Below are positions 1 to 6,158 of a DNA stretch of 7,815 nucleotides, piece by piece. Source of the stretch: an uncultured Atopobiaceae bacterium (GTDB lineage Bacteria; Actinomycetota; Coriobacteriia; Coriobacteriales; Atopobiaceae); NCBI GenBank assembly GCA_905235165.1, contig CAJOKK010000049.1:9580-17394 (forward strand), in the 5' to 3' direction. How positions within the stretch are numbered: position 1 is the first letter of the stretch; each line of letters begins with the position of its first letter. The notes under the pieces were generated by a model. The model was not told the DNA's origin. It made no database searches and saw only the letters and a list, made by a program, of their open reading frames with translations. Made by a program: the position numbers and the translations under genes.

Positions 1-3000
1 GTCTGCCGCCGTACCATCGAGAAGCGCGCCGATGCCGCCCATGAGCTTGAGGACAAGATCTTCTACATCTGCAGCATGAGCTCGCGCACCATCGTCTACA
101 AGGGCATGCTCGTCTCCACGCAGATGCGTCGCTTCTACCTCGACCTCGGCGACTCGGCAGTTGAGAGCTCGCTGGCGCTCGTGCACTCGCGCTACTCCAC
201 GAACACCACGCCGAGCTGGGAGCGTGCGCACCCGAACCGCCTCATCATCCACAACGGCGAGATTAACACCCTGCGCGGCAACGTCAACGCCTTGAGGGCG
301 CGTGAGCCGCATCTCTTCTCGCCGATTCTGGGCTCAGACATCTCCAAGGTCACGCCCATTATCAACCGCGAGGGTTCTGACTCTGCCATTCTCGATAATG
401 TCCTTGAGTTCCTCGTGATGAACGGGCGTGACATCGCTCGTGCGGTGACGCTCATGATTCCCGAGCCCTGGGAGCGCAATACCCAGCTGTCTGACCGTCG
501 TCGTAGCTACGACGCCTACCAGTCCATGCTCATGGAGCCCTGGGACGGCCCGGCTGCCATTGCCTTCACCGACGGTACGCGCATGGGAGCGGTGCTCGAT
601 CGCAACGGCCTTCGTCCCGCGCGCTACTACGTGACGCGCGATGACCGCCTGCTGCTCGCCAGCGAGGTGGGTGTCATCGATGTCGATCCCGCCTCCATTC
701 TCCAGGCGGGTAGCCTCGGCCCGGGCGAGATGCTCATGGTTGACCCCAAGCAGGGCCGAGTGATCTACAACGAGGAACTGCGTGACGAACTGGCCGCGAT
801 CAAGCCCTTCCGTGAGTGGCTTGACGCCGAGTCCTTTGGTATCGAAGATCTTCCCGAGGTGAGTGAGCAGGCGCTCGCTGATGACGACGGCGTGAGCCTG
901 ACCCAGCGCCTCGCTCGCCACGGCTACCACTTTGACGAGGTCGAGGAGGTCGTGCTGCCCATGGCCAAGACGGGTGCCGTCCCGCTTGCCTCCATGGGAA
1001 CCGATGTGGCCCCGGCCGTGCTCTCCAGCCGTCCGCGCTCCTTCTTTGACTACTTCAACCAGCTCTTCGCGCAGGTTACCAACCCGCCGATTGACGCCCT
1101 GCGCGAGAGCATCGTCACCTCGGGCGTGCTCTACCTGGGCAATCACGGCAACCTGCTCGAGGACTGCCGCGACAGCTGTCGCCTGCTGAGGCTCGACAAT
1201 CCGGTCCTCTCCGACGACGCCTATGCGCGTATCTGCGCAATCGACCGCGTTGGCTTCAAGGTCGCGCGCTTCGTGGCGTCCTTCCCCGCTGACTCCGGCG
1301 ACGGTGCCCTCGATGCCACGCTTGACCAGCTCTGCAAGGATGTGGAGAAGGCCGTGCGTGAGGGTGCGAACATCATCGTCCTCTCCGACCGCGCAGCCGA
1401 TGGCCAGGTTCCCGTTCCGAGCCTGATGGCCCTCGGCGCGGTCAACATTCACCTGGTCAAGGCGGGCGTGCGTATGCGCACCGACCTCGTGGTGGAGACC
1501 GGCGACGCCGTCTCGCCACATGATTTCGCTGCCCTGATTGGCTACTCGGCAAGCGGCGTCTATCCCTATCTGGCCCACGCCTGCATCGATGACCTCGCCG
1601 CCCGTGGCGCGATCGATGTCGATGCGACGGCGGCCAAGGACAACTACGACCGCGCCGTGACGGCCGGCATCGTCTCCATCATGAGCAAGATGGGCATCTC
1701 CACGATGCAGGGCTACCATGCCGCCCAGGTTTTCGAGATTCTGGGTCTGAACAGGGAGGTCGTCAAGCGTTGCTTCCGCGGTACCGTGAGCCGTATCGGC
1801 GGCCTCGGCCTGCTTGGCGTTGAGCGTGAGTGCCGCGCGCGCTATGCCGACGCGCTCTCGCTGCTCGCCTCTCCCGCCCCCAACCAGCTTCCGACGCTCG
1901 GCCTTACCAAGTGGCGTCCGGGTGCCGAGGAGCACCTCATCTCGCCCCAGGCCATCTACCTGCTGCAGCGTGCCTGCCGCGAGGGCAGCTTCGAGCTCTT
2001 CCAGAGCTACGAGTCTGAGATCCATCGCGAGGGCCGTGCGCTGGTCCTGCGCGACCTGCTCGAGCTCGTGCCGCTTGCCTCCGGCCCCGTGTCCATCGAT
2101 GAGGTCGAGCCGGCCAGCTCCATCGTGCGTCGCTTCAACACCGGCGCCATGAGCTTTGGCTCCATCAGCCAGGAGGCACACGAGTGCCTGGCCATCGCCA
2201 TGAACCGCCTGGGCGGTCGCTCCAACACCGGTGAGGGCGGCGAGGATCCGCGTCGCGAGACGCCGCTTGCGAACGGCGACTCCAAGAAGTCTGCTATCAA
2301 GCAGGTCGCCTCGGGCCGCTTCGGCGTCAACAGCCGCTACCTGTCCAGCGCTATCGAGATTCAGATCAAGATGGCCCAGGGTGCCAAGCCTGGTGAGGGT
2401 GGCCACCTGCCGGGTCGCAAGGTCTGGCCTTGGGTTGCGCAGATCCGTAACTCCACGCCGGGCGTGGCGCTGATCTCGCCTCCGCCTCACCACGACATCT
2501 ACTCCATCGAGGACCTGGCCGAGCTCATCTTTGACCTCAAGAACGCCAACCCCTCCGCGCGCGTGTCGGTCAAGCTCGTCAGCGAGGCGGGCGTGGGTAC
2601 CATCGCCACCGGCGTCGCCAAGGGCGGTGCCGACAAGATCTTGGTCTCCGGCTCCAACGGCGGTACCGGCGCCGCTCCGCGTGACTCCGTCTACCACGCG
2701 GGCCTTCCCTGGGAGATGGGCCTTGCCGAGGCCCAGCAGACGCTCGTTGCCAACGGCGTGCGTTCGCGCGTGGTGCTCGAGACCGACGGCAAGCTCATGG
2801 ATGGCCGTGACGTTGCGGTTGCCGCACTTCTCGGTGCCGAGGAGTTTGGCTTTGCGACCATGCCGCTCGTGGCTATGGGCTGCCTCATGCAGCGCGACTG
2901 CCATCAGGACTCCTGCCCGGTGGGCATCTGCACACAGGACGCCTGCCTGCGTAGCCGCTTCACCGGCAAGCCCGAGCACGTGGTCAACTTCATGACCTAC

Positions 3001-4083
3001 GTGGCCGAGAGCCTGCGCCAGATCATGGCGGAGCTGGGCTTCCGCACCGTTGACGACATGGTTGGCCATGCCGAGTGCCTGCGCCAGCGTAGCGTCGAGG
3101 GCCACCCCAAGGCCAACGGCTGCGATCTGTCTGGCCTGCTCACGCTTGCCGAGACGCGCTACGGTGCCTCGATTCCGGGTGCGGACGGCGTTCACTTCCT
3201 GCCGGAGATGGCCTACGACCATCAGCTCGAGCGTACGCTCGACTCTACCTTGTTCATTCCCTATACCGAGGATGCTCGTGCGCACATGGTGCCGCAGCGC
3301 CTGCACGTTGACATCGACAACGTCAACCGTTGCGTCGGTACCATGCTGGGTTCCGTCGTGACCAAGGCGCACCCCGAGGGACTGCCCGAGGGCTCGGTCA
3401 TTATCGACTGCGAGGGCTCGGGTGGCCAGAGCTTCGGTGCCTTCCTGCCCGCCGGCATCACGCTGAGCATCGAGGGCGACGCCAACGACTACTTTGGCAA
3501 GGGCCTTTCGGGCGGCGTTCTGACCGTGCATCCGCACCATAGGGCAACCTACAAGTTCGACGAGAACGTGGCCATCGGAAACGTTGCCTTCTACGGCGCC
3601 ACGGCTGGTCGTGGCTTCGTGAACGGCATCGCGGGCCAGCGCTTCGCCGTTCGCAACTCGGGTGCGACCCTGGTTGTTGAGGGCGTGGGCAACCATGGCT
3701 GCGAGTACATGACCGGTGGCCTGGTGCTCATCCTTGGTGAGGTTGGCGCCAACTTTGCCGCTGGCATGAGCGGCGGCGTTGCCTATGTCTACGACAAGTA
3801 CTCGACGCTCGAGGCACGCTGCAACCACGATCTGGTTGACCTCATGGAGCTGAGCGAAGACGAGCTCAAGACGGTTCGCGCCCTTATCGAGGAGCATGTG
3901 GAGCGCACGGAGAGTCCGCGTGGCATCAAGCTCCTCTACCAGTTCGACGAGATTAGCCGTCACTTCGTGAAGGTCGTGCCGCGTGAGTACCACCGCATCA
4001 TGGAGCGTGCCGATGCCGTTCAGGTCCAGGGCATGAGCCGTGAGGAAGCGATCGTGAAGGCATTCGAGCAGATGCGCGTCTAG
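1..4083 (+). CDS. gltB: Glutamate synthase (NADPH) large (alpha) subunit, 5'-truncated by window
   Basis: The reading frame is open from base 1 to the TAG at 4081-4083 (1360 residues visible). The family is usually about 1500 residues, so roughly 150 N-terminal residues, including the catalytic N-terminal cysteine of the class II glutaminase, lie outside the window. The ATG at 76 is internal: the residues before and after it (FYICSMSSRTIVYKG) are ordinary GltB sequence. Domains in order: the rest of the glutamine amidotransferase domain (HNGEINTLRGN at 250-282); the central domain (FDYFNQLFAQVTNPP around 1045-1090); the FMN-binding synthase domain starting near RFNTGAMSFG (2131-2160); the C-x5-C-x4-C motif for the 3Fe-4S cluster (Cys codons at 2881, 2899, 2914); and the C-terminal glycine-rich beta-helix domain (about 3290-3940, with EGSGGQSFGAF). 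The enzyme hydrolyses glutamine, channels the ammonia and reductively aminates 2-oxoglutarate to glutamate in the cytoplasm. It pairs with gltD 63 bp downstream. I see no frameshift or missing motif. Confidence 0.97.
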   Translation, partial: VCRRTIEKRADAAHELEDKIFYICSMSSRTIVYKGMLVSTQMRRFYLDLGDSAVESSLALVHSRYSTNTTPSWERAHPNRLIIHNGEINTLRGNVNALRAREPHLFSPILGSDISKVTPIINREGSDSAILDNVLEFLVMNGRDIARAVTLMIPEPWERNTQLSDRRRSYDAYQSMLMEPWDGPAAIAFTDGTRMGAVLDRNGLRPARYYVTRDDRLLLASEVGVIDVDPASILQAGSLGPGEMLMVDPKQGRVIYNEELRDELAAIKPFREWLDAESFGIEDLPEVSEQALADDDGVSLTQRLARHGYHFDEVEEVVLPMAKTGAVPLASMGTDVAPAVLSSRPRSFFDYFNQLFAQVTNPPIDALRESIVTSGVLYLGNHGNLLEDCRDSCRLLRLDNPVLSDDAYARICAIDRVGFKVARFVASFPADSGDGALDATLDQLCKDVEKAVREGANIIVLSDRAADGQVPVPSLMALGAVNIHLVKAGVRMRTDLVVETGDAVSPHDFAALIGYSASGVYPYLAHACIDDLAARGAIDVDATAAKDNYDRAVTAGIVSIMSKMGISTMQGYHAAQVFEILGLNREVVKRCFRGTVSRIGGLGLLGVERECRARYADALSLLASPAPNQLPTLGLTKWRPGAEEHLISPQAIYLLQRACREGSFELFQSYESEIHREGRALVLRDLLELVPLASGPVSIDEVEPASSIVRRFNTGAMSFGSISQEAHECLAIAMNRLGGRSNTGEGGEDPRRETPLANGDSKKSAIKQVASGRFGVNSRYLSSAIEIQIKMAQGAKPGEGGHLPGRKVWPWVAQIRNSTPGVALISPPPHHDIYSIEDLAELIFDLKNANPSARVSVKLVSEAGVGTIATGVAKGGADKILVSGSNGGTGAAPRDSVYHAGLPWEMGLAEAQQTLVANGVRSRVVLETDGKLMDGRDVAVAALLGAEEFGFATMPLVAMGCLMQRDCHQDSCPVGICTQDACLRSRFTGKPEHVVNFMTYVAESLRQIMAELGFRTVDDMVGHAECLRQRSVEGHPKANGCDLSGLLTLAETRYGASIPGADGVHFLPEMAYDHQLERTLDSTLFIPYTEDARAHMVPQRLHVDIDNVNRCVGTMLGSVVTKAHPEGLPEGSVIIDCEGSGGQSFGAFLPAGITLSIEGDANDYFGKGLSGGVLTVHPHHRATYKFDENVAIGNVAFYGATAGRGFVNGIAGQRFAVRNSGATLVVEGVGNHGCEYMTGGLVLILGEVGANFAAGMSGGVAYVYDKYSTLEARCNHDLVDLMELSEDELKTVRALIEEHVERTESPRGIKLLYQFDEISRHFVKVVPREYHRIMERADAVQVQGMSREEAIVKAFEQMRV

Positions 4084-4111
4084 GCGCACCGCAGGCGATA
4101 AGTGGCATAAG

Positions 4112-4128
4112 GCGGGCGAAAGGCCCGC
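4112..4128 (+). other. Small GC hairpin in the gltB-gltD gap
   Basis: GCGGGC (4112-4117) pairs with GCCCGC (4123-4128) around a 5-base loop GAAAG. An alternative fold has a GAAA tetraloop with one bulged G. The hairpin ends 5 bases before the gltD Shine-Dalgarno region and has no T-tract, so it is not an intrinsic terminator. It could stabilise the upstream message after processing or tune gltD translation; either role is inference. Confidence 0.45.
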
Positions 4129-4133
4129 AGGTG

Positions 4134-4140
4134 AGAGGTG
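4134..4140 (+). promoter_or_regulatory. Ribosome binding site that sets the gltD start
   Basis: AGAGGTG (4134-4140) contains an AGAGG core ending 8 bases before the ATG at 4147, which is ideal spacing. An in-frame GTG at 4138 overlaps this site and therefore cannot be the start that uses it, so the ATG is preferred. Confidence 0.7.
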
Positions 4141-4146
4141 ATAGTA

Positions 4147-5610
4147 ATGGGAAAGCCAGGAGCATTTCTGGTGCAGAAACGAGTCGCGCACGGTGAGCGT
4201 GCCGTTGCCGAGCGCGTGGGCGACTTTGGTGAGATGGCGCTGCCGCTGAATGAGGATGGACAGCGTGCGCAGGCAAGCCGTTGCATGTACTGCGGCGTGG
4301 CCTTTTGTCAGTACGGCGCCCCGTTTGGGTCGGCACGTGCGAGCGGATGTCCGCTGCACAACCTCATTCCCGAGTGGAATGACCTGCTCTTCCACGGGCG
4401 TTGGGATGACGCTGCCGAGCGTCTTTCGCTGACCAACCCCTTCCCCGAGTTTACGGGTCGCGTATGTCCCGCCCTCTGCGAGGCTGCCTGCAACCTGGGC
4501 GAGCATGACGAGCCGACGACCATTCGTGACGACGAGCGTGCCATCTCCGACCATGCTTGGGCTGCGGGCAAGGTCAAGCCCCTCGCTGCACCCGCGGCCG
4601 ACGCTCCCCGTGTTGCCGTGGTTGGCTCTGGTCCTTCGGGCCTGGCCTGCGCCTGGGAGCTGGCCCGTCGTGGCGTTGCCGTGACCCTCGTCGAGAAGGA
4701 CGACCGTGCGGGCGGCCTGCTCATGTATGGCATCCCGAACATGAAGCTTCCCAAGGAGGTCGTGGAGCGTCGCGTTGAGCTCATGCGCGAGAGCGGCATC
4801 ACCGTGACCTGTGGTGTCGATGCCTCTGACCCGAAGACTGCCGAGGAACTCCTTCGCGACCACGACGCGGTGGTGCTCGCGGTGGGCGCTCGCCAGTCGC
4901 GCGGCGTCAACGCTCCCGGAAACGACCTTTCCGGCGTGCTGAATGCCGTTGATTACCTCACGCAGGCAACCAAGGCCCTCCTTGCCGATTCGAAGCCCGA
5001 GGTAAGTGCCGACGGTCTTGATGTGGTTGTTATCGGTGGCGGAGACACGGGAACCGACTGCGTTGCCACGGCCGTGCGCCAGGGCGCGAAGAGCGTTCGC
5101 CAGCTTGAGTTTCTGCCTGAGCCTCCTCGTGAGCGCGCGGCGGGCAACGGTTGGCCCGAGTGGCCCTCAGTTCGCAAGGACGACTACGGCCAGATTGAGG
5201 CGAGTGAGCTCATGGGCGCAGACCCGCGTACCTGGGCGACGGACACCCTTGAGCTCTTTGGCGAGGACGGTCATGTGAGCGGCCTGAAGGTTGTCTCGCT
5301 TGATTGGTCGAAGGGGAGGCCTGAGCGTATCCAAGGGAGCGAACGTGAGCTTGAGGCCCAGCTGGTGCTGATTGCCACGGGCTTTACCGGTCCCGAGCGC
5401 TCGGTCTTTGATGCCTTTGGCGTTGCCTTGCGCGAGGAGCGCGGTGGCCTGCGTCCCGAGCTGCAGGAGGCTACGCACCGTACCCAGGCACAGGGGGAGA
5501 AGCCCGTCTTTGTCTCTGGCGATGCCAAGTCAGGCTCCTCGCTCGTGGTGAGCGCCATCGTCGACGGCCTGGCCTGTGCGAGCGAAGTCGCTGCCAAGTT
5601 CGGCCTGTAG
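4147..5610 (+). CDS. gltD: Glutamate synthase (NADPH) small (beta) subunit
   Basis: This 487-residue protein has the normal family length. The ATG at 4147 is chosen over the upstream GTG at 4138 because a good Shine-Dalgarno lies just before it. The N-terminal domain has two cysteine groups that bind the 4Fe-4S clusters: Cys46, 49, 54 and 68, then Cys107, 111 and 115 in GRVCPALCEAAC. An FAD-binding Rossmann motif GSGPSG begins at residue 160, with the acidic end of the fold in VEKDDRAGG (182-190). A second, NADPH-binding dinucleotide fold has IGGGDTGTD at about 296-304. The C-terminal GDAKSGSSLVVSAIVDG (458-474) is the usual FAD-contact segment. The protein oxidises NADPH and passes electrons to the FMN site of GltB. 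It is the last gene of the gltBD operon and is followed by a terminator. Cys54 and Cys68 are separated by 13 residues, as in clostridial-type and plant-type GOGATs and unlike the short E. coli spacing. Homologous NADPH-dependent oxidoreductases (for example PreT- or AegA-like) share this fold, but the neighbouring gltB settles the call. Confidence 0.96.
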   Translation: MGKPGAFLVQKRVAHGERAVAERVGDFGEMALPLNEDGQRAQASRCMYCGVAFCQYGAPFGSARASGCPLHNLIPEWNDLLFHGRWDDAAERLSLTNPFPEFTGRVCPALCEAACNLGEHDEPTTIRDDERAISDHAWAAGKVKPLAAPAADAPRVAVVGSGPSGLACAWELARRGVAVTLVEKDDRAGGLLMYGIPNMKLPKEVVERRVELMRESGITVTCGVDASDPKTAEELLRDHDAVVLAVGARQSRGVNAPGNDLSGVLNAVDYLTQATKALLADSKPEVSADGLDVVVIGGGDTGTDCVATAVRQGAKSVRQLEFLPEPPRERAAGNGWPEWPSVRKDDYGQIEASELMGADPRTWATDTLELFGEDGHVSGLKVVSLDWSKGRPERIQGSERELEAQLVLIATGFTGPERSVFDAFGVALREERGGLRPELQEATHRTQAQGEKPVFVSGDAKSGSSLVVSAIVDGLACASEVAAKFGL

Positions 5611-5629
5611 GCAATAGCTGCATTCAAAA

Positions 5630-5674
5630 GCAGGGCCTTCGCTCATGCCAGGGCGAAGGCCCTGCCTTTGTTTG
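5630..5674 (+). terminator. Intrinsic terminator of the gltBD operon
   Basis: A perfect 13-bp stem pairs GCAGGGCCTTCGC (5630-5642) with GCGAAGGCCCTGC (5653-5665). The loop is 10 bases, and the run CTTTGTTTG follows. It begins 19 bases after the gltD stop codon. An AAAA run precedes the stem (5626-5629), so it may also stop transcription on the other strand, though no convergent gene is visible. The T-tract is interrupted by a G, but the stem is very strong. Confidence 0.88.
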
Positions 5675-5678
5675 ACCC

Positions 5679-5725
5679 AGCCATTTTGTGACAAAAACGG
5701 CCTCGAAATGTCACGATTTGGCTAG
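5679..5725. repeat. 47-bp palindromic repeat, copy 1
   Basis: The copy starts AGCCATTTTGTGACA and ends TGTCACGATTTGGCTAG. It matches copy 2 at 43 of 47 positions. Its ends form an imperfect dyad: GTGACA (5688-5693) faces TGTCAC (5709-5714) across 15 bases, and AGCCA faces TGGCT further out. It lies just after the gltD terminator. The outer arm symmetry is weaker here than in copy 2. Confidence 0.85.
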
Positions 5726-5745
5726 GGGGTCCAGCCAGATCCCCT
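5724..5745. other. Hairpin between the two 47-bp repeats
   Basis: AGGGGGTC (5724-5731) can pair with GATCCCCT (5738-5745) over 8 positions, with one G-T wobble and a 6-base loop CAGCCA. Its first two bases overlap the end of repeat copy 1. There is no T-tract. GGCTAG (5720-5725) and CTAGCC (5755-5760), the facing ends of the two repeats, are also complementary, so an alternative larger fold is possible. Confidence 0.5.
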
Positions 5746-5756
5746 GCCGGAGTGCT

Positions 5757-5803
5757 AGCCATTTTGTGACATAAACGGGCTGGAAATGTCACGAATTGGC
5801 TAG
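5757..5803. repeat. 47-bp palindromic repeat, copy 2
   Basis: This copy is in the same orientation as copy 1, 78 bp further on. It differs at four positions (offsets 16, 23, 26 and 39 of the unit). The 16-base ends TAGCCATTTTGTGACA and TGTCACGAATTGGCTA are complementary at 14 of 16 positions when one flanking T (5756) is included. The middle 15 bases carry three of the four differences, so the arms look better conserved than the centre. This is what one expects of a palindromic binding site or a REP-like unit. Confidence 0.85.
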
Positions 5804-5820
5804 CGAGTTTCGGCCGTTCC

Positions 5821-5848
5821 CTGACAAGATGGGCACCGGTCTTGTCAG
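5821..5848. repeat. Perfect 9-bp inverted repeat
   Basis: CTGACAAGA (5821-5829) is the exact reverse complement of TCTTGTCAG (5840-5848), with a 10-base loop. A GC-rich sequence without a T-tract follows, so it is not an intrinsic terminator. It sits 71 bp before the start codon of the small gene, which suits an operator or a leader structure. Its TGACA/TGTCA ends echo those of the two 47-bp repeats. Confidence 0.7.
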
Positions 5849-5881
5849 CTGCCCTCGCGCCCGCGTGAGTCTCTAGCGCGT

Positions 5882-5887
5882 TATCAT
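5882..5887 (+). promoter_or_regulatory. Possible -10 box ahead of the small gene and polA
   Basis: TATCAT matches five of six bases of the sigma-70 consensus TATAAT. It would place transcription initiation near 5894, about 26 bases before the ATG at 5920. No recognisable -35 element lies at the normal distance, and the TTGTCA at 5842-5847 is too far upstream (34 bases). A promoter is expected somewhere here because a terminator closes the preceding operon, but this exact box is weakly supported. Confidence 0.28.
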
Positions 5888-5903
5888 GAAGCGCATGCCG
5901 TTT

Positions 5904-5911
5904 GAGGGGAG
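5904..5911 (+). promoter_or_regulatory. Ribosome binding site that sets the small gene's start
   Basis: GAGGGGAG ends 8 bases before the ATG at 5920. The alternative in-frame TTG at 5902 immediately precedes this purine run and has no ribosome binding site of its own, so the ATG is preferred. Confidence 0.7.
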
Positions 5912-5919
5912 ACAAGAAC

Positions 5920-6114
5920 ATGGGCAACATTTTCGATGACGCTTTCGCAGCCGCCGACTCGCCTGAAGCCGAGAAGGACGCGGCGCAGTTCAAGCTCGAC
6001 ACGGCCCGCGGTCTTGTTGACGAACTCTCACTCACGCCCGAGCAGGTCATGACCTTCTTCGGCGTGAGCGACGAGGAGCGGCAGGAGTTCGAGCGCAAGC
6101 TCGGCGAACGTTAG
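5920..6114 (+). CDS. Small acidic protein of unknown function, upstream of polA
   Basis: The gene encodes 64 residues from the ATG at 5920, chosen because a strong Shine-Dalgarno precedes it. I do not recognise the family. The protein is strongly acidic (16 Asp/Glu against 7 Lys/Arg) and has no cysteine, signal peptide or membrane segment. It looks entirely helical. The last part, LTPEQVMTFFGVSDEERQEF (38-57), has the rhythm of a short helix-turn-helix: helix, a G-V-S turn, then an acidic helix. Similar segments occur in the tails of small antitoxin-like and Rpn-like proteins, but this resemblance is weak and no function should be inferred from it. Codon use is GC-rich like its neighbours, which argues for a real resident gene. 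It lies 44 bp before polA on the same strand with no terminator between them, so it is probably cotranscribed with polA. Confidence 0.75.
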   Translation: MGNIFDDAFAAADSPEAEKDAAQFKLDTARGLVDELSLTPEQVMTFFGVSDEERQEFERKLGER

Positions 6115-6147
6115 GCAACGCACAGCTCGTAAACGAGTGAAACAGAT

Positions 6148-6152
6148 AAGGA
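6148..6152 (+). promoter_or_regulatory. Ribosome binding site of polA
   Basis: AAGGA lies 6 bases before the ATG at 6159. The short gap after the small gene (6115-6158) otherwise shows only a weak CTCG/CGAG hairpin (6127-6138) with no T-tract, so read-through from the upstream gene is expected. Confidence 0.65.
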
Positions 6153-6158
6153 CAAGGC

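Larger units (their letters stand above)
5611..5919. other. 309-bp non-coding region rich in inverted repeats
   Basis: No convincing gene is present on either strand. In order it holds the gltD terminator, a 47-bp palindromic repeat, a spacer hairpin, a second copy of the repeat, a 9-bp perfect inverted repeat, a possible -10 box, and the ribosome binding site of the small downstream gene. The open frame on the minus strand across this region translates the repeat twice into similar peptides, which simply reflects the repeat and is not evidence for a protein. Confidence 0.8.

Noticed and set aside
76..78. ATG at 76 as the gltB start
   Set aside because: The frame is open from base 1, and the residues before this ATG continue a conserved GltB segment, so the true start is upstream of the window.
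334..4863. A 1509-codon open frame on the minus strand opposite gltB and gltD
   Set aside because: Its codons are in exact register with those of gltB and gltD, so it stays open only because these genes avoid TTA, CTA and TCA codons, as expected at high GC. The translation is low-complexity and unlike any family, while the plus strand encodes two textbook proteins.
5679..5803. Possible CRISPR array (two repeats of 47 bp with a 31-bp spacer)
   Set aside because: There are only two copies, the repeat is longer than usual, the spacer itself is a hairpin, no further repeats follow, and no cas gene is present in the window.
5821..5848. Second intrinsic terminator
   Set aside because: The stem is perfect but followed by a GC-rich sequence with no T-run.
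5842..5887. Full sigma-70 promoter from TTGTCA (5842) and TATCAT (5882)
   Set aside because: The gap is 34 bases, about twice the workable spacing, so the two boxes cannot act together.
5886..5939. A 17-codon frame (ATG at 5886) overlapping the start of the small gene, as a leader peptide
   Set aside because: It has no ribosome binding site, would begin upstream of or at the likely transcript start, and has no regulatory codon run.
5643..6098. A 151-codon minus-strand open frame across the repeats and the small gene
   Set aside because: It contains the peptide of the 47-bp repeat twice, starts opposite the small gene, and runs into the gltD terminator stem. The repetition comes from the DNA repeat, and the frame lacks recognisable protein features.
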